Origin: Victivallis lenta
GTDB lineage: Bacteria; Verrucomicrobiota; Lentisphaeria; Victivallales; Victivallaceae
Length of the DNA: 64,000 bases
Reading direction: 5' to 3'
NCBI RefSeq assembly: GCF_009695545.1
Contig: NZ_VUNS01000023.1
Location: 1 to 64,000, forward strand
Positions 42,527-51,492 of this stretch are shown here, piece after piece (the first letter of the stretch is position 1; each line of letters begins with the position of its first letter). Both the position numbers and the translations under genes were made by a program. The notes beneath the pieces are model-generated. The model searched no databases. It saw only the letters and a program-made list of their open reading frames with translations, and was not told the DNA's origin.

Positions 42527-44569
42527 TCATATCTCTTCAATGCCTATTTGTTTCAGGTATTGATACGTCCCGTCGTAAAACTCCGGCAGACGGGTGGCGT
42601 CATCGGGATTGCCTTCGGGAATGCAGAGCACCATGCCTTGACGCGCTCGCGTCAAAAGCACGCGATACGCGTTGATCTGATAGGCTTTGCGTTCCGGCGC
42701 GCGGATATTCTGCCACTTGTTTCCAGTAAAAGAATAATTACCCCATCTCGTTCCCTGCCAACGCAAATCGCCATCCCAAACCAAACACGTCCAGTCGAGT
42801 TCCAATCCCTGCACATCAAATTCCGAAGCGGCATCCTCCAGGAAAAGCGACGAACGAATATCCGTAATATCATCCAGGAACCAATGCACGGTATCGGGTT
42901 TACATCGCACGTCGATCGCCAGCGGCCGCAAGCGTTGGGCCTGTGACGAAACCACCATGCCGTAGCGCTCCGTGCCGCGTTTCTGCCGCCGCAGCCATGC
43001 TTTGGCCTGATCCAGCGAACGGGTCAGCACAATCGGATATTTTCCTTCCAGCATCCGAAACCGTTCTTGTGCTTCGGGAATATCGCCTTCCAACAGAAAA
43101 TGAACAAAATTCGAAAGTTGTTCCGCCCGGAAGGAACGCATTGAGACCGCCAAATGTAAATCGCTGCTGCGTTCCAATCTGGAATTGGCTTGCAACAAAT
43201 CTTCCAATTCGCCCTCGGCATACTCTTTGCCGGTCAACTCATCGGAGATAAACACATTCCAGTTGGGAAAGTTCGCATTGATCGCCCGCAACCACTCGCC
43301 GATTCCTGCCTCCCCTGTATTGATTTCCTGTCCGCCGCCGACCAGACAAACGATAACGCCCCAGTCTTCACGCAAATTCAGCGACCAGATCAAAAACTCC
43401 GGTTCTGACATCGGGAAATCATGAATGCCTTGTTTGCGGCTCAGCCAATTTGCCAACTGTTGTTTGGTCCATGCCCGCTGTGCTTCGTCAAAAATCGCCA
43501 CATGCTCGACTTCGGAATATCCATCATCCTGATGCTTGGTGACTTTCGCCGGATCAATTTCCAATACCCCGTCGCGAATCGGCTTCTTGAGCTTGTTCAA
43601 TGTCTCGTTACGGTAATGATGCACGATTTGAATAAAGGATTTGACATCGCGCCGAGCCGTGGTGAGATTGTAACGAACGCCCGGATTACGTTCCTCTTCC
43701 TGCCGCTTCTTGTCGCGCGCCAGGGCTTCGCTCAACACCGAAACCAGCGGCTGATTGCCGGAGAGATATACTGCAAGGCTCTTTTTCTCAAACTGCCGAA
43801 CCGCGATATTCAACCCGACCAGTGTTTTTCCCGCGCCGGGAACGCCGGTAACAAAACAGATGGATTTCTCGTGATTGGCCTGCGAGTGTTCAATCACGCG
43901 CATGACAAATTCGCTGGTACGCTGTAAATTCTCGCCGGAAGCTTCGCTGCGAGTAATATCCTCGACGGAATGATTCAAATACAAGGAGCTTGCCGCCTGA
44001 ATGATGGTCGGCGTCGGCATGTAGCGACTATACCCCCAACGACTCAAATCGGCGTGCTTGCCATGTTCCTGTGTGATTTTGGCAATCACCTCACGAAGAC
44101 CGCCGGCATTGCAGAGAATCGGCTCAAACACATGATCATCATAAAGACAAAATTCCTGCGTTGCAGAGGAATCCGGCGCTTCAGTGGCGATCAATACGGG
44201 AACAATGGTCAAGTCCCGACTGGCCTCATGGAAGTTTTTCAAATCGAGCGCATAATCCCAAACCTGCTCGGAATCCTGCCGGTAATAGACCTCCGCTCCG
44301 ACCTTGAATTCCAGCGCAAAAACAATACCCTGAAACAAAAGAACCACATCAATACGCTTCCCCAGTCGTGGAATGGAATATTCAAAAAGAATCTGTCCAT
44401 CGGCCTTGTTTCGCAGAATCTCTTTGAGCATCTGAATCTCAAATTGCCACGCATTGCGTTGCAAATCCACGAGATCAAACGAATTTTCCGCCGCCAAAGC
44501 CCCGAGAATCTCATTCTCGGAACTCCCGACAAAATTCGTTATGCTATCTGCGTAGAAATATCGATTCAC
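42527..44569 (-). CDS. DUF2075 family SF1 helicase/NTPase with N-terminal nuclease-like domain
   Basis: A 680-aa protein. The first ~200 residues show a PD-(D/E)XK pattern: KRIDVVLLF (Asp74) then FALEFK (Glu87, Lys89). Walker A GVPGAGKT lies at 242-249; AIFDEAQRAW near 373 is Walker B, and MRSFRAEQLSNF, YGMVVSSQAQRLRPLA and RVLLTRARQGMVL are later helicase motifs. DUF2075 proteins occur in defence islands; the nuclease-plus-helicase layout suggests cleavage of foreign DNA, but activity is unproved for this form. It is the last intact gene of the minus-strand island operon. Confidence 0.88.
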   Translation of the reverse strand: MNRYFYADSITNFVGSSENEILGALAAENSFDLVDLQRNAWQFEIQMLKEILRNKADGQILFEYSIPRLGKRIDVVLLFQGIVFALEFKVGAEVYYRQDSEQVWDYALDLKNFHEASRDLTIVPVLIATEAPDSSATQEFCLYDDHVFEPILCNAGGLREVIAKITQEHGKHADLSRWGYSRYMPTPTIIQAASSLYLNHSVEDITRSEASGENLQRTSEFVMRVIEHSQANHEKSICFVTGVPGAGKTLVGLNIAVRQFEKKSLAVYLSGNQPLVSVLSEALARDKKRQEEERNPGVRYNLTTARRDVKSFIQIVHHYRNETLNKLKKPIRDGVLEIDPAKVTKHQDDGYSEVEHVAIFDEAQRAWTKQQLANWLSRKQGIHDFPMSEPEFLIWSLNLREDWGVIVCLVGGGQEINTGEAGIGEWLRAINANFPNWNVFISDELTGKEYAEGELEDLLQANSRLERSSDLHLAVSMRSFRAEQLSNFVHFLLEGDIPEAQERFRMLEGKYPIVLTRSLDQAKAWLRRQKRGTERYGMVVSSQAQRLRPLAIDVRCKPDTVHWFLDDITDIRSSLFLEDAASEFDVQGLELDWTCLVWDGDLRWQGTRWGNYSFTGNKWQNIRAPERKAYQINAYRVLLTRARQGMVLCIPEGNPDDATRLPEFYDGTYQYLKQIGIEEI

Positions 44570-44906
44570 TGGTATTCGTCCTTATTCGTTCACGATTCCG
44601 CGGTCCTTCGGGTAGTTGGATCTTCCCCTGAAGTATTTGCCGGCATTCGCGCCACTTTTCGCCGGCCGGCAGCTCCTGCCTGCACCACACTCCGGACAAA
44701 TTCGGTTCGACAGGCAGTTCTTTTTTCGATAATTTCCTTCACATGAGCAGCGTGAGCTTTTTTATTTTGAAATATATTGCTGATACAGCCGGAAATAATC
44801 GTATTTTACCTTTGACCGCCGGTTGCTTGAATATCCATGCGATCAAAAACGCGATACCGAAGATTACAAAGCTTTTATCATATCTTCCTCTCAATCAAAA
44901 ATACAA
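44570..44906. other. Intergenic region between DUF2075 and DUF262 genes
   Basis: No supported gene. The minus strand has open stretches in two frames (for example KELPVEPNLSGVW and later GEKWRECRQILQGK near 44610-44700) that could be a decayed coding sequence, but no start, ribosome site or recognisable family is present. The DUF2075 leader probably includes a promoter here; none is obvious. Confidence 0.4.
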
Positions 44907-46697
44907 TTAGCCTTGACATAGTCTTTTATATGCTTTCTGAATAAGCTTTGCCATCAGAACTCGACGTTCTTTTAAGAATTCATTATACTCCATTGTATCG
45001 AACCCCTGCGGCAAAGCATGGTTTTCGCACATCAACTTAAAGTTATCTTCGCCAAGTTTTTGAATGAACTCATTGATATAATCTGCCGGTGGACGGTCGG
45101 AAATAGCAATATTGGTCTGATAGTCTAAATAGGTATAGTTTGCAATTTGATTACGTTCGCGATCTGAATCAATACCAATAGATGTCAAATAATTCTTTGG
45201 AAAAATATGATGCTTGTCGACAGCATTTTTGTTGCCGTGGGCTCCTGGAAGTAAAAACATTGCAAGATGACTTGTGCTGAACAACATAGGAATATTTAAA
45301 ATATTTTGAGAAGCCAAATATGCATACCAATGAGGTGAAATCGCTGCCGACGACTCCAAATCTTTCGGCAAAGTGATTGCAAAGTAATCTTCCGTCAGGC
45401 GGGAATCAATCACAGAACTCAGGTAAGCCGCCAGCTCGTCTGCGTTTTTTAAAGTTTTCATATCAGCAAATAATTTTTCAGCATCTGTCTCTACTGACGA
45501 ACTGAAATATGAGGTAACGCTTACCATAAAAAACCATCTTCTGAACAAAGAGCTTAACTTCTGATTTTCAAGATGGAATTCATATTTGGCAATTAAATAG
45601 AGAATATAACTAAATACAATTGAGTTATCGGCTGCAATCAATTTACTGCTGACATATCCGCCTTGTGCAATAATATTCAAAAAAGCATGCCAATTATTCA
45701 AATCGATGACAGTTGACAATGCCGCGCCGAATACAGCAAGATTTTCGTTACGCCGCTCTTCGGTAACAATGCCTGAATCCAAATCTTTTCCTCGCAATAA
45801 CATATATGCGTATCTCAAGCGGGCGCGCTTAAATCCGACTCCAACAATCATACGAACCAAATGTACCGGTTCAACGATTAAAAGGTTGTTATAAGATGTT
45901 CCAGCGGCTGGAATATGAGACTTTTCACAGAAGGAATCAATTTTGTCCCGATCTTCTTTGGCATACACAGAGAGCAGAGTAAGAATGAAGTCGTTTTCAT
46001 TCAGCTTCTGGCCCCCGGAATTCACCCGAACAAAAATTTCCGCAACCTCTTCTTCACTTGCGGAACGATAAATATCCAATACAGGAACCGGATATTTTTC
46101 CAATCCCAATAATTCATTCAATCGGTTTTCGATGAGATCCTCTTGTTCATCGGTTAAGATTGGAAGATTATTTTTTTCATAACTTTCATTCAGTCGCTTA
46201 ATATAAGCCCTGCGGAGTCTGGACAGCGTATTTTGCTCTTTGGCCAGAAATACAACGCTGAGATCGGAAATCCACTCCGGATTGCGTTCATAAGCTACGC
46301 TCCAGTTTTCAAAACGATCAACTTCACGAAGCGGATTGTAACATATCTTGATATTGCGTTCTTTGAAATTCTTATCTTTAACTTTTATTCCATACATGGT
46401 TGCGACTAGCGCCGTTAACCGTTGCTGGCCATCAATAATAAGACTTTTGGGCGATTTTAATTCTTTATCATTGAGTCCGATATCTTCCATTTTGCTGGAA
46501 TAGTTTTCGGGGGACTCCCACAGCATAATATACCCGATAGGGAACCCTTTGAGCATGGAATCATATAAATTTCTTACTTTTTCATTTGCCCATACAAATG
46601 GCCTCTGCAAATCCGGCAAGCCAATCCGGCCGAGCTTGATCTCTTTCAAGAGAAAATCCAGATCAATATTATGGGATTCAAAAATTTTATTTGCCAT
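44907..46697 (-). CDS. DUF262 family protein with HNH-like C-terminus (GmrSD-related)
   Basis: A 596-aa protein. QRPFVW (31-36) and IIDGQQRLTAL (87-97) are the ParB/Srx-like motifs of DUF262, the domain that uses a nucleotide in GmrS. The C-terminal part contains DKHHIFPKNYL near 491-501, the H-H core of an HNH/DUF1524-type nuclease (GmrD-like). GmrSD enzymes cut phage DNA with glucosylated hydroxymethyl-cytosine; many DUF262 proteins have other or unknown targets (for example BrxU). This protein is AT-rich relative to the host. The start ATG 46697 has no strong Shine-Dalgarno and follows a decayed gene by 10 bases. Confidence 0.88.
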   Translation of the reverse strand: MANKIFESHNIDLDFLLKEIKLGRIGLPDLQRPFVWANEKVRNLYDSMLKGFPIGYIMLWESPENYSSKMEDIGLNDKELKSPKSLIIDGQQRLTALVATMYGIKVKDKNFKERNIKICYNPLREVDRFENWSVAYERNPEWISDLSVVFLAKEQNTLSRLRRAYIKRLNESYEKNNLPILTDEQEDLIENRLNELLGLEKYPVPVLDIYRSASEEEVAEIFVRVNSGGQKLNENDFILTLLSVYAKEDRDKIDSFCEKSHIPAAGTSYNNLLIVEPVHLVRMIVGVGFKRARLRYAYMLLRGKDLDSGIVTEERRNENLAVFGAALSTVIDLNNWHAFLNIIAQGGYVSSKLIAADNSIVFSYILYLIAKYEFHLENQKLSSLFRRWFFMVSVTSYFSSSVETDAEKLFADMKTLKNADELAAYLSSVIDSRLTEDYFAITLPKDLESSAAISPHWYAYLASQNILNIPMLFSTSHLAMFLLPGAHGNKNAVDKHHIFPKNYLTSIGIDSDRERNQIANYTYLDYQTNIAISDRPPADYINEFIQKLGEDNFKLMCENHALPQGFDTMEYNEFLKERRVLMAKLIQKAYKRLCQG

Positions 46698-46707
46698 TAG
46701 TCATTTC

Positions 46708-47105
46708 TCATAAGTTAATAATCGCATCCTGAATGCACTGGCGGTCGTGCCAAATAGCGTCGAACCATTCTTTCAATTCCGCAATGTTTTCCGGTTCGTC
46801 AAAACCGGTACTCATAGCGTGCCGGATAGGGTTCACTAAACCAAGTCCGGAAGCAGTATACTGCTACGTTAAACGATTGCGCAATTTGCGTTCATCCGAA
46901 TCGCCGACAAACGCCAGACGATCCAGGATATCCGCAGTTTATCAATGGACGGCAATACATTTTCGAGCATCTCAAGAGGAACGGAAAACAATGCGGTAAT
47001 GACAGAAAAACAGGAATTCTGCGGCAACCCTGTTGAAAGCAGTTCCCCCGCCTTGAGTCGTTTATGATTGATCAACTGCATCATTGCCCTTGTATTTTCT
47101 CTCAA
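46708..47105 (-). pseudogene. Broken gene upstream of DUF262
   Basis: The minus strand reads KRLKAGELLSTGLPQNSCFS, later MLENVLPSIDK, to about 46943. It then continues one frame over as ADILDRLAFVGDSDERKLRN, meets TAG at 46864-46866, and goes on in the same frame (SGLGLVNPIRHAMSTGFDEP then ENIAELKEWFDAIW) to TGA at 46708. One frameshift and one nonsense codon thus interrupt a protein of about 130 residues or more. I cannot name the family. It sits where an operon partner of DUF262 would be expected. Confidence 0.65.
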
Positions 47106-47168
47106 TAACAGCCCTGGCCTCTGAACAGTTCTTGTCCACTCGGCTCATCCATTTCCGGGAAGTCTGCA

Positions 47169-47332
47169 TTATTCCCCGGCCTTACCGGATTTGCCCCAGA
47201 CATCGGCCTCATCTTTCTTGAACTTCCAGTAACGGCCGATACGGCGGCCTGGCATGCCTTTGCCTTCGGTCCATTTGTAAATGGTCTCGCGGCAAGCACC
47301 AAGGTATTCCGCGCTTTCTACCGATCTTCCAT
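47169..47332 (-). pseudogene. Frameshifted helix-turn-helix (excisionase-type) gene
   Basis: ATG at 47332 has GAGG seven bases upstream, but the frame ends after four codons (TAG at 47318-47320). One frame over the sequence reads VESAEYLGACRETIYKW, then GKGMPGRRIGRYWKFKK and a GKSGKAGE end at TAA 47169. This is the DNA-binding domain that in other genomes precedes restriction or defence genes (SVKEVAEYLG..RETIYKW type). A single-base indel explains the break. It was probably the first gene of the island operon. Confidence 0.75.
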
Positions 47333-47550
47333 ATTATGACCTCAGCTCATCCATATAAAAACATATTTCAGCGCACTACTATACTGCTAAAATATTGCAC
47401 TTTATGGAAAATGCAAGCGTCTATATGGATTTGATAGTGATTTTTAGTAATTTTTAATTGATTCAAGAATTGTATGGGATGATTTAAAAATAAAGAAGGC
47501 CCATTCTCGGAAAAGGAAAGTCGCAGAAACAGCACAAAGAGATAACATAC

Positions 47551-47574
47551 AAAAAAGCCGGTCACATGACCGGC
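47551..47574 (-). terminator. Terminator of the tRNA operon
   Basis: On the minus strand GCCGGTC-ATGT-GACCGGC is followed by six T. It lies 13 bases beyond the 3' end of the initiator tRNA. Confidence 0.85.
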
Positions 47575-47586
47575 ATAATCTTTCAA

Positions 47587-47661
47587 TGGTAGCGGGGAAT
47601 GGAATCGAACCATTGACCTTCAGGTTATGAGCCTGACGAGCTGCCACTGCTCTACCCCGCG
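47587..47661 (-). tRNA. tRNA-Met(CAT), initiator type
   Basis: The cloverleaf is complete: acceptor CGCGGGG/CCCCGCT, anticodon arm TCAGG-CTCATAA-CCTGA, T-arm AATGG-TTCGATT-CCATT, encoded CCA. The first acceptor pair is a C-U mismatch; an unpaired 1-72 position is the mark of bacterial initiator tRNAs (usually C-A). The AGCTCGTC segment of the D-arm is also typical of initiators. Confidence 0.92.
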
Positions 47662-47669
47662 CTGTAAAA

Positions 47670-47747
47670 TGGGGTGGTAGACCGGACTTGAACCGGCGAC
47701 CTCCTGGGCCACAACCAGGCGCTCTAACCAACTGAGCTACAACCACC
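47670..47747 (-). tRNA. tRNA-His(GTG)
   Basis: Anticodon arm CCTGG-TTGTGGC-CCAGG reads GTG. The extra G at position -1 opposite C73, unique to tRNA-His, is encoded. Acceptor GTGGTTG/CTACCAC has one T-T mismatch at 6-67. The CCA end is encoded. It is transcribed with the initiator tRNA eight bases downstream. Confidence 0.92.
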
Positions 47748-47869
47748 ATATCGGTTACGTTTTATGAATATACCCCCGATTACGGAAAAATCAAGCTCAA
47801 ATTGCCGGAAAGATCGGATATTTTACGATTTTTCCGGCAAAATCACCCGAAATCCTCCGGCAACCGGCT

Positions 47870-49048
47870 TCAGAGAGCGTCCCGGACCGCGTAAATGTCC
47901 TGCCGCCCTCCGGCTCCGCGACGAAACCAGTTGGCCGGCGCCTGCTCAAGTTTCACCTTGACCTCACGCGTTTCTCCGGAGCGGCGGAGCTGCAGCGTCA
48001 CCTCATCCCCGGGCGCAGCGGAGAAAATCCGGCTCTGCAGATCCCCCGGACCATTGACCGGTTCGCCGCCGACGGCGAGAATCACGTCGCCGCGCTGCAG
48101 CACCTGAGCCGCCGGAGAGTCACGGTAGATCTGCGCGACCGCCACACCGGATTCAAGCTTCAGCCGCGTCCTGACCTCACGCGGAATCGGCTCGAAAAGA
48201 ACACCGAGCCACGGCCGCCTGACCTGTCCGTGCCGGATCATCTCCTCCGCCACGTGCTTCGCCAGATCCGCGCTGATCGCGAAACTGATGCCGATGCTGC
48301 CGCCCGAAGGCGACAGGATGAAGTCGTTGACCCCGATCACCTCACCCGCCAGATTCAGCAGCGGACCGCCGGAATTGCCGGGGTTGATCGACGCATCGGT
48401 CTGGATATAGCTCTCATGCAAATTTACCCCGACTCCGCGCCGTTTCATGCCGGAAACCACCCCCACCGTAACCGTACGCGACAGGCTGAACGGCGCACCG
48501 ATCGCAATCGCCCAATGGCCGATTTTCACCCGGTCGATATCGGCGAACTTCAGCACGTCGAATTTCCGGTCGCCGTCGATCTTGAGCAATGCGAGGTCGG
48601 AGGGGGGATCGACCCCGACCACCTTCGCGTCGAACTCCGACCCGTCGTTCGTGGTCACGAAAAACGAATCCTGGTCGCGCACGACATGGAAATTGGTCAG
48701 AATATAGCCGTCCTCGCGGACAAAAAAGCCGGACCCCTGCCCGCTCGGGACATCCTTGTACTCGACCCGGCTCCGATAGTAATCGATCGGCGAAAGCACT
48801 CCCACGCGCTTCTGCGACGTGATCAGCACGACACCCGGCATCACTTTCTCGACGGCGCCGGCGAATTCCTCCTGCAGCTCCGCCGCCGCTCCGCTCAACG
48901 ATACTGCGGCGGGCTCCGGCTCCGGCGGAACCGGGGAAGCCGCCGCGGCCGTCTCCGGAAATCCCTTCACAATACCCAGCGTCAGAAGCGTTCCGGCGCA
49001 GGCGGCGCAGAACGCGGTCACATATAAAGTCCGGTCTCTCATTGTCAA
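47870..49048 (-). CDS. Membrane-anchored serine protease with one PDZ domain (HtrA/DegS-like)
   Basis: A 392-aa protein. Residues ~3-30 form a signal anchor (LYVTAFCAACAGTLLTLGIV), followed by a proline-rich linker. The trypsin-like domain has His121 (TNFHVV), Asp151 (SDLALLKI) and Ser226 (GNSGGPL). One PDZ domain follows (RPWLGVLF, GDVILAVGGEPV). One PDZ and an anchor fit DegS or small HtrA forms that act in envelope stress. Start chosen at TTG 49048, seven bases after GGAGG; an ATG at 49042 is too far from that site and ATG 49063 lacks one. It follows the prc-like gene on the same strand, behind a terminator. Confidence 0.92.
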   Translation of the reverse strand: MTMRDRTLYVTAFCAACAGTLLTLGIVKGFPETAAAASPVPPEPEPAAVSLSGAAAELQEEFAGAVEKVMPGVVLITSQKRVGVLSPIDYYRSRVEYKDVPSGQGSGFFVREDGYILTNFHVVRDQDSFFVTTNDGSEFDAKVVGVDPPSDLALLKIDGDRKFDVLKFADIDRVKIGHWAIAIGAPFSLSRTVTVGVVSGMKRRGVGVNLHESYIQTDASINPGNSGGPLLNLAGEVIGVNDFILSPSGGSIGISFAISADLAKHVAEEMIRHGQVRRPWLGVLFEPIPREVRTRLKLESGVAVAQIYRDSPAAQVLQRGDVILAVGGEPVNGPGDLQSRIFSAAPGDEVTLQLRRSGETREVKVKLEQAPANWFRRGAGGRQDIYAVRDAL

Positions 49049-49136
49049 GCTCGATCCTCCCATTTCAATATCGATTATTTATGACAATCTATAATGATCC
49101 GGACGAAAATCAACGTCGAAAAACCGCAAAACAGAC

Positions 49137-49185
49137 AAAAAAATCCCGAAAGCCGCTCCGTTCCCCGGAGACGGTTTTCGGGATT
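49137..49185 (-). terminator. Terminator of the prc-like gene
   Basis: On the minus strand AATCCCGAAAACCG...CGGCTTTCGGGATT forms a long stem with an inner CTCCG/CGGAG pair, followed by seven T (49143 to 49137). It lies 17 bases past the prc stop. Confidence 0.85.
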
Positions 49186-49201
49186 GCAGTCAACCGCAGC
49201 G

Positions 49202-51304
49202 TTACTTGAGCGCGGCGAAGTCGGAGGCGATATTCACGGCCTCGTCGAGAACCGGATCGCTGTTCTTCTTCTTTCCGTCGGCGGTACGGTCCAGATAGAT
49301 CTTCTCCGCCTCGTCCTGAAGCTGCTTTTCCTCCTTGTACTCTTTCCAGCGCACCTCTTCATTCAGGGAGACGCTCTTTTTGTCCTTGTACTTGTTGTAC
49401 ATCTCAAGCTTCTTGCGGAACGCGCTGTATTCGGGGTCCGCCGCGACCCGCGCCTGCGACGCCGCCCTGAGCTTTTCGACCTTCGCCGCGAAGTCCGGCG
49501 TATAGGAGCCGGCCTTGACCGGTTTGACCGAATCCCACGGCAGGTGGTTGTTCATGAACATCTCGCCGATCTCCATCTGATCGGTCAGCGACGGCAGACG
49601 GATATCCGAAGCAATGCCGAGCTGCTGCACGGAACCGCCCGACGTCCGGAAGAACATCGCCGTCTCATAGGTGGCGGAACCGGCCTGGAACTCCTCGCCG
49701 ATGAACTTCAGATAACGGTCGAGCGGAACCACGTCGAGCACGGTCCCCTTCCCGAACGTGCGGCTGTCGCCGACGACGACTCCGCGCTCGCTGTCGCGGA
49801 TCGCGGCAGTGAAAATTTCGGCCGCCGAAGCGGAAAGCTTGCTGGTCAGAACAACCAGCGGCCCGGCATAGGCCTGATCGCCGTCGTCATCCTCCTTGAC
49901 CTGAATCGGCTTGTTCGGGCTGCGGATCTGCACGACCGGACCGGACGGAATGAAGAGTCCGGTCAGCGTGATCGCCTCCGGCAGGCTGCCGCCGCCGTTG
50001 CGCCGCAGGTCCATCACGACCGCATCGACCTTCTGTTTCCTGAAATCCTCGAGAATGCGACGGACGTCGCGGGTGCAGCTCTTGAAATTCGGGTCGCCTT
50101 TCATGGCCGCATCGAAATCCATGTAGAAGCCGGGCAGATTGATGATGCCGACCCTGCGCTCAACGCCGTCGGCCCCCTTGACCGTCCTGACCTCCCCCTT
50201 CGCCTCACTGTCGACGAGCACGATCTTGTCGCGGGTGATGGTGACGGTTTCGGGAACCGCGCTGCGCCCCTTCTCACCCGGCAGGATCGTCAGAGTGACC
50301 TTCGTCTTCTCGGGGCCGCGGATCAGGCGGACCGCCTTGGTCAGCGGCATGTCGATCACATCCACCGGCTCGCCGTTCTCCTGGGCGACGGCGATGATGC
50401 GGTCTTCGACCTTCAGCCTCCCGTCCCGCGCGGCGGGACCGCCCGGCGTCAGGGCGACGATCTTGATGTAGCCGCCGTCGCTCGACAGCGTCGCGCCGAT
50501 GCCGGAGAGCGAGAGGTTCATCGACATCTCGAAATCCTCCTCCTGCTTCGGCGGGTAGAAGTTCGAATGCGGACCGTACACCTGCGCGAGCGAGTTCAGA
50601 TAGATGCCGAGAATATCGACGCGGTCCTTCTGCTGGATATCGTTGTTGATGTCGCGGAGGCGCGACAGAACCTTCTCCGCCGGATTCCGGATCTCCCACT
50701 TCGCCGCGGCGGCGTTTTCCCGCTCCTCGCCGGAGGCTTTTTCCGGCTGCTTCGCGCGCTCCTCCTCCTGCACGCGGTTCATGAGCCGGTAGGCGAGGAC
50801 GTCGTTCTTCAGCCGCAGATACCAGAGCTTTTCGAGCTCGGCGCGGTCTTTCGCGCGCGGCGCCTTGGTGCGGTCGAGCATGAAGCTCTCGTCGAGCGTG
50901 AAATCAAACGGCTCCTTCAGCCGTTTTTCGGCGAAGGCGCGGAACTCGCCGTTCCGGGTGCGGAAACAGTCGTAAACCTTGAAGGCAAACGAGCTGTCGC
51001 CGGATTGAAGCTGCCTGCAGAGCAAATCCCGGTCGGCGGAGAACTTCGCAACATCCTCCTCCGTGAAATAGATCTTCGCCGGGTCGAGCTCATCGAGATA
51101 CTCGTCGAACAGCTGCTTCGACAGCCCGGCGTCGAGCGCCTGCTGCCGGTAGTGGTTCCGCGACAGAAGCTGCGCCATGATGCGGGTGATCAGCGCGAGC
51201 TCCTTGTCTCCGTATTCATTTCCCTTCGCCGGAGCCGCCGAAACCGTCAGCCCGGCGGCGAACAAAACAAAAGCAAGCAACAGCTGCAGAAATTTTCTGC
51301 TCAT
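49202..51304 (-). CDS. prc: C-terminal processing protease (Prc/Tsp, S41)
   Basis: A 700-aa periplasmic protease with a signal peptide (FLQLLLAFVLFAAGLTVSA). The N-terminal TSP_NTD domain (DELDPAKIYF) precedes a PDZ domain with LSGIGATLSSDGGYIKI. The S41 core has KLSASAAEIF with catalytic Ser493 and FGKGTV with Lys519, matching Ser430 and Lys455 of E. coli Tsp. The DUF3340 C-terminus is present. Prc trims or degrades envelope proteins from the C-terminus. Start ATG 51304 follows GGGGG by nine bases. Confidence 0.95.
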   Translation of the reverse strand: MSRKFLQLLLAFVLFAAGLTVSAAPAKGNEYGDKELALITRIMAQLLSRNHYRQQALDAGLSKQLFDEYLDELDPAKIYFTEEDVAKFSADRDLLCRQLQSGDSSFAFKVYDCFRTRNGEFRAFAEKRLKEPFDFTLDESFMLDRTKAPRAKDRAELEKLWYLRLKNDVLAYRLMNRVQEEERAKQPEKASGEERENAAAAKWEIRNPAEKVLSRLRDINNDIQQKDRVDILGIYLNSLAQVYGPHSNFYPPKQEEDFEMSMNLSLSGIGATLSSDGGYIKIVALTPGGPAARDGRLKVEDRIIAVAQENGEPVDVIDMPLTKAVRLIRGPEKTKVTLTILPGEKGRSAVPETVTITRDKIVLVDSEAKGEVRTVKGADGVERRVGIINLPGFYMDFDAAMKGDPNFKSCTRDVRRILEDFRKQKVDAVVMDLRRNGGGSLPEAITLTGLFIPSGPVVQIRSPNKPIQVKEDDDGDQAYAGPLVVLTSKLSASAAEIFTAAIRDSERGVVVGDSRTFGKGTVLDVVPLDRYLKFIGEEFQAGSATYETAMFFRTSGGSVQQLGIASDIRLPSLTDQMEIGEMFMNNHLPWDSVKPVKAGSYTPDFAAKVEKLRAASQARVAADPEYSAFRKKLEMYNKYKDKKSVSLNEEVRWKEYKEEKQLQDEAEKIYLDRTADGKKKNSDPVLDEAVNIASDFAALK

Positions 51305-51492
51305 TACAAAACACCCCCTGTTTTATGCATCAGCACTCCTTGTTGTCAAGACAAATAACTTACAGGATAAAATAACACGTTTCACCGGAAAATAAAGGTT
51401 CAAAAAACGCAACTTGCTTTTTTTTTTCATTTCCGGGGTTATATTACTCCAGAAGAAATCAATGCAAAGCACTTGGGGAAGATACGGATATC

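Noticed and set aside
44600-44760. Possible frameshifted gene on the minus strand between DUF2075 and DUF262
   Set aside because: Two open frames look protein-like but there is no start, ribosome site or named family; kept only as a note on the gap.
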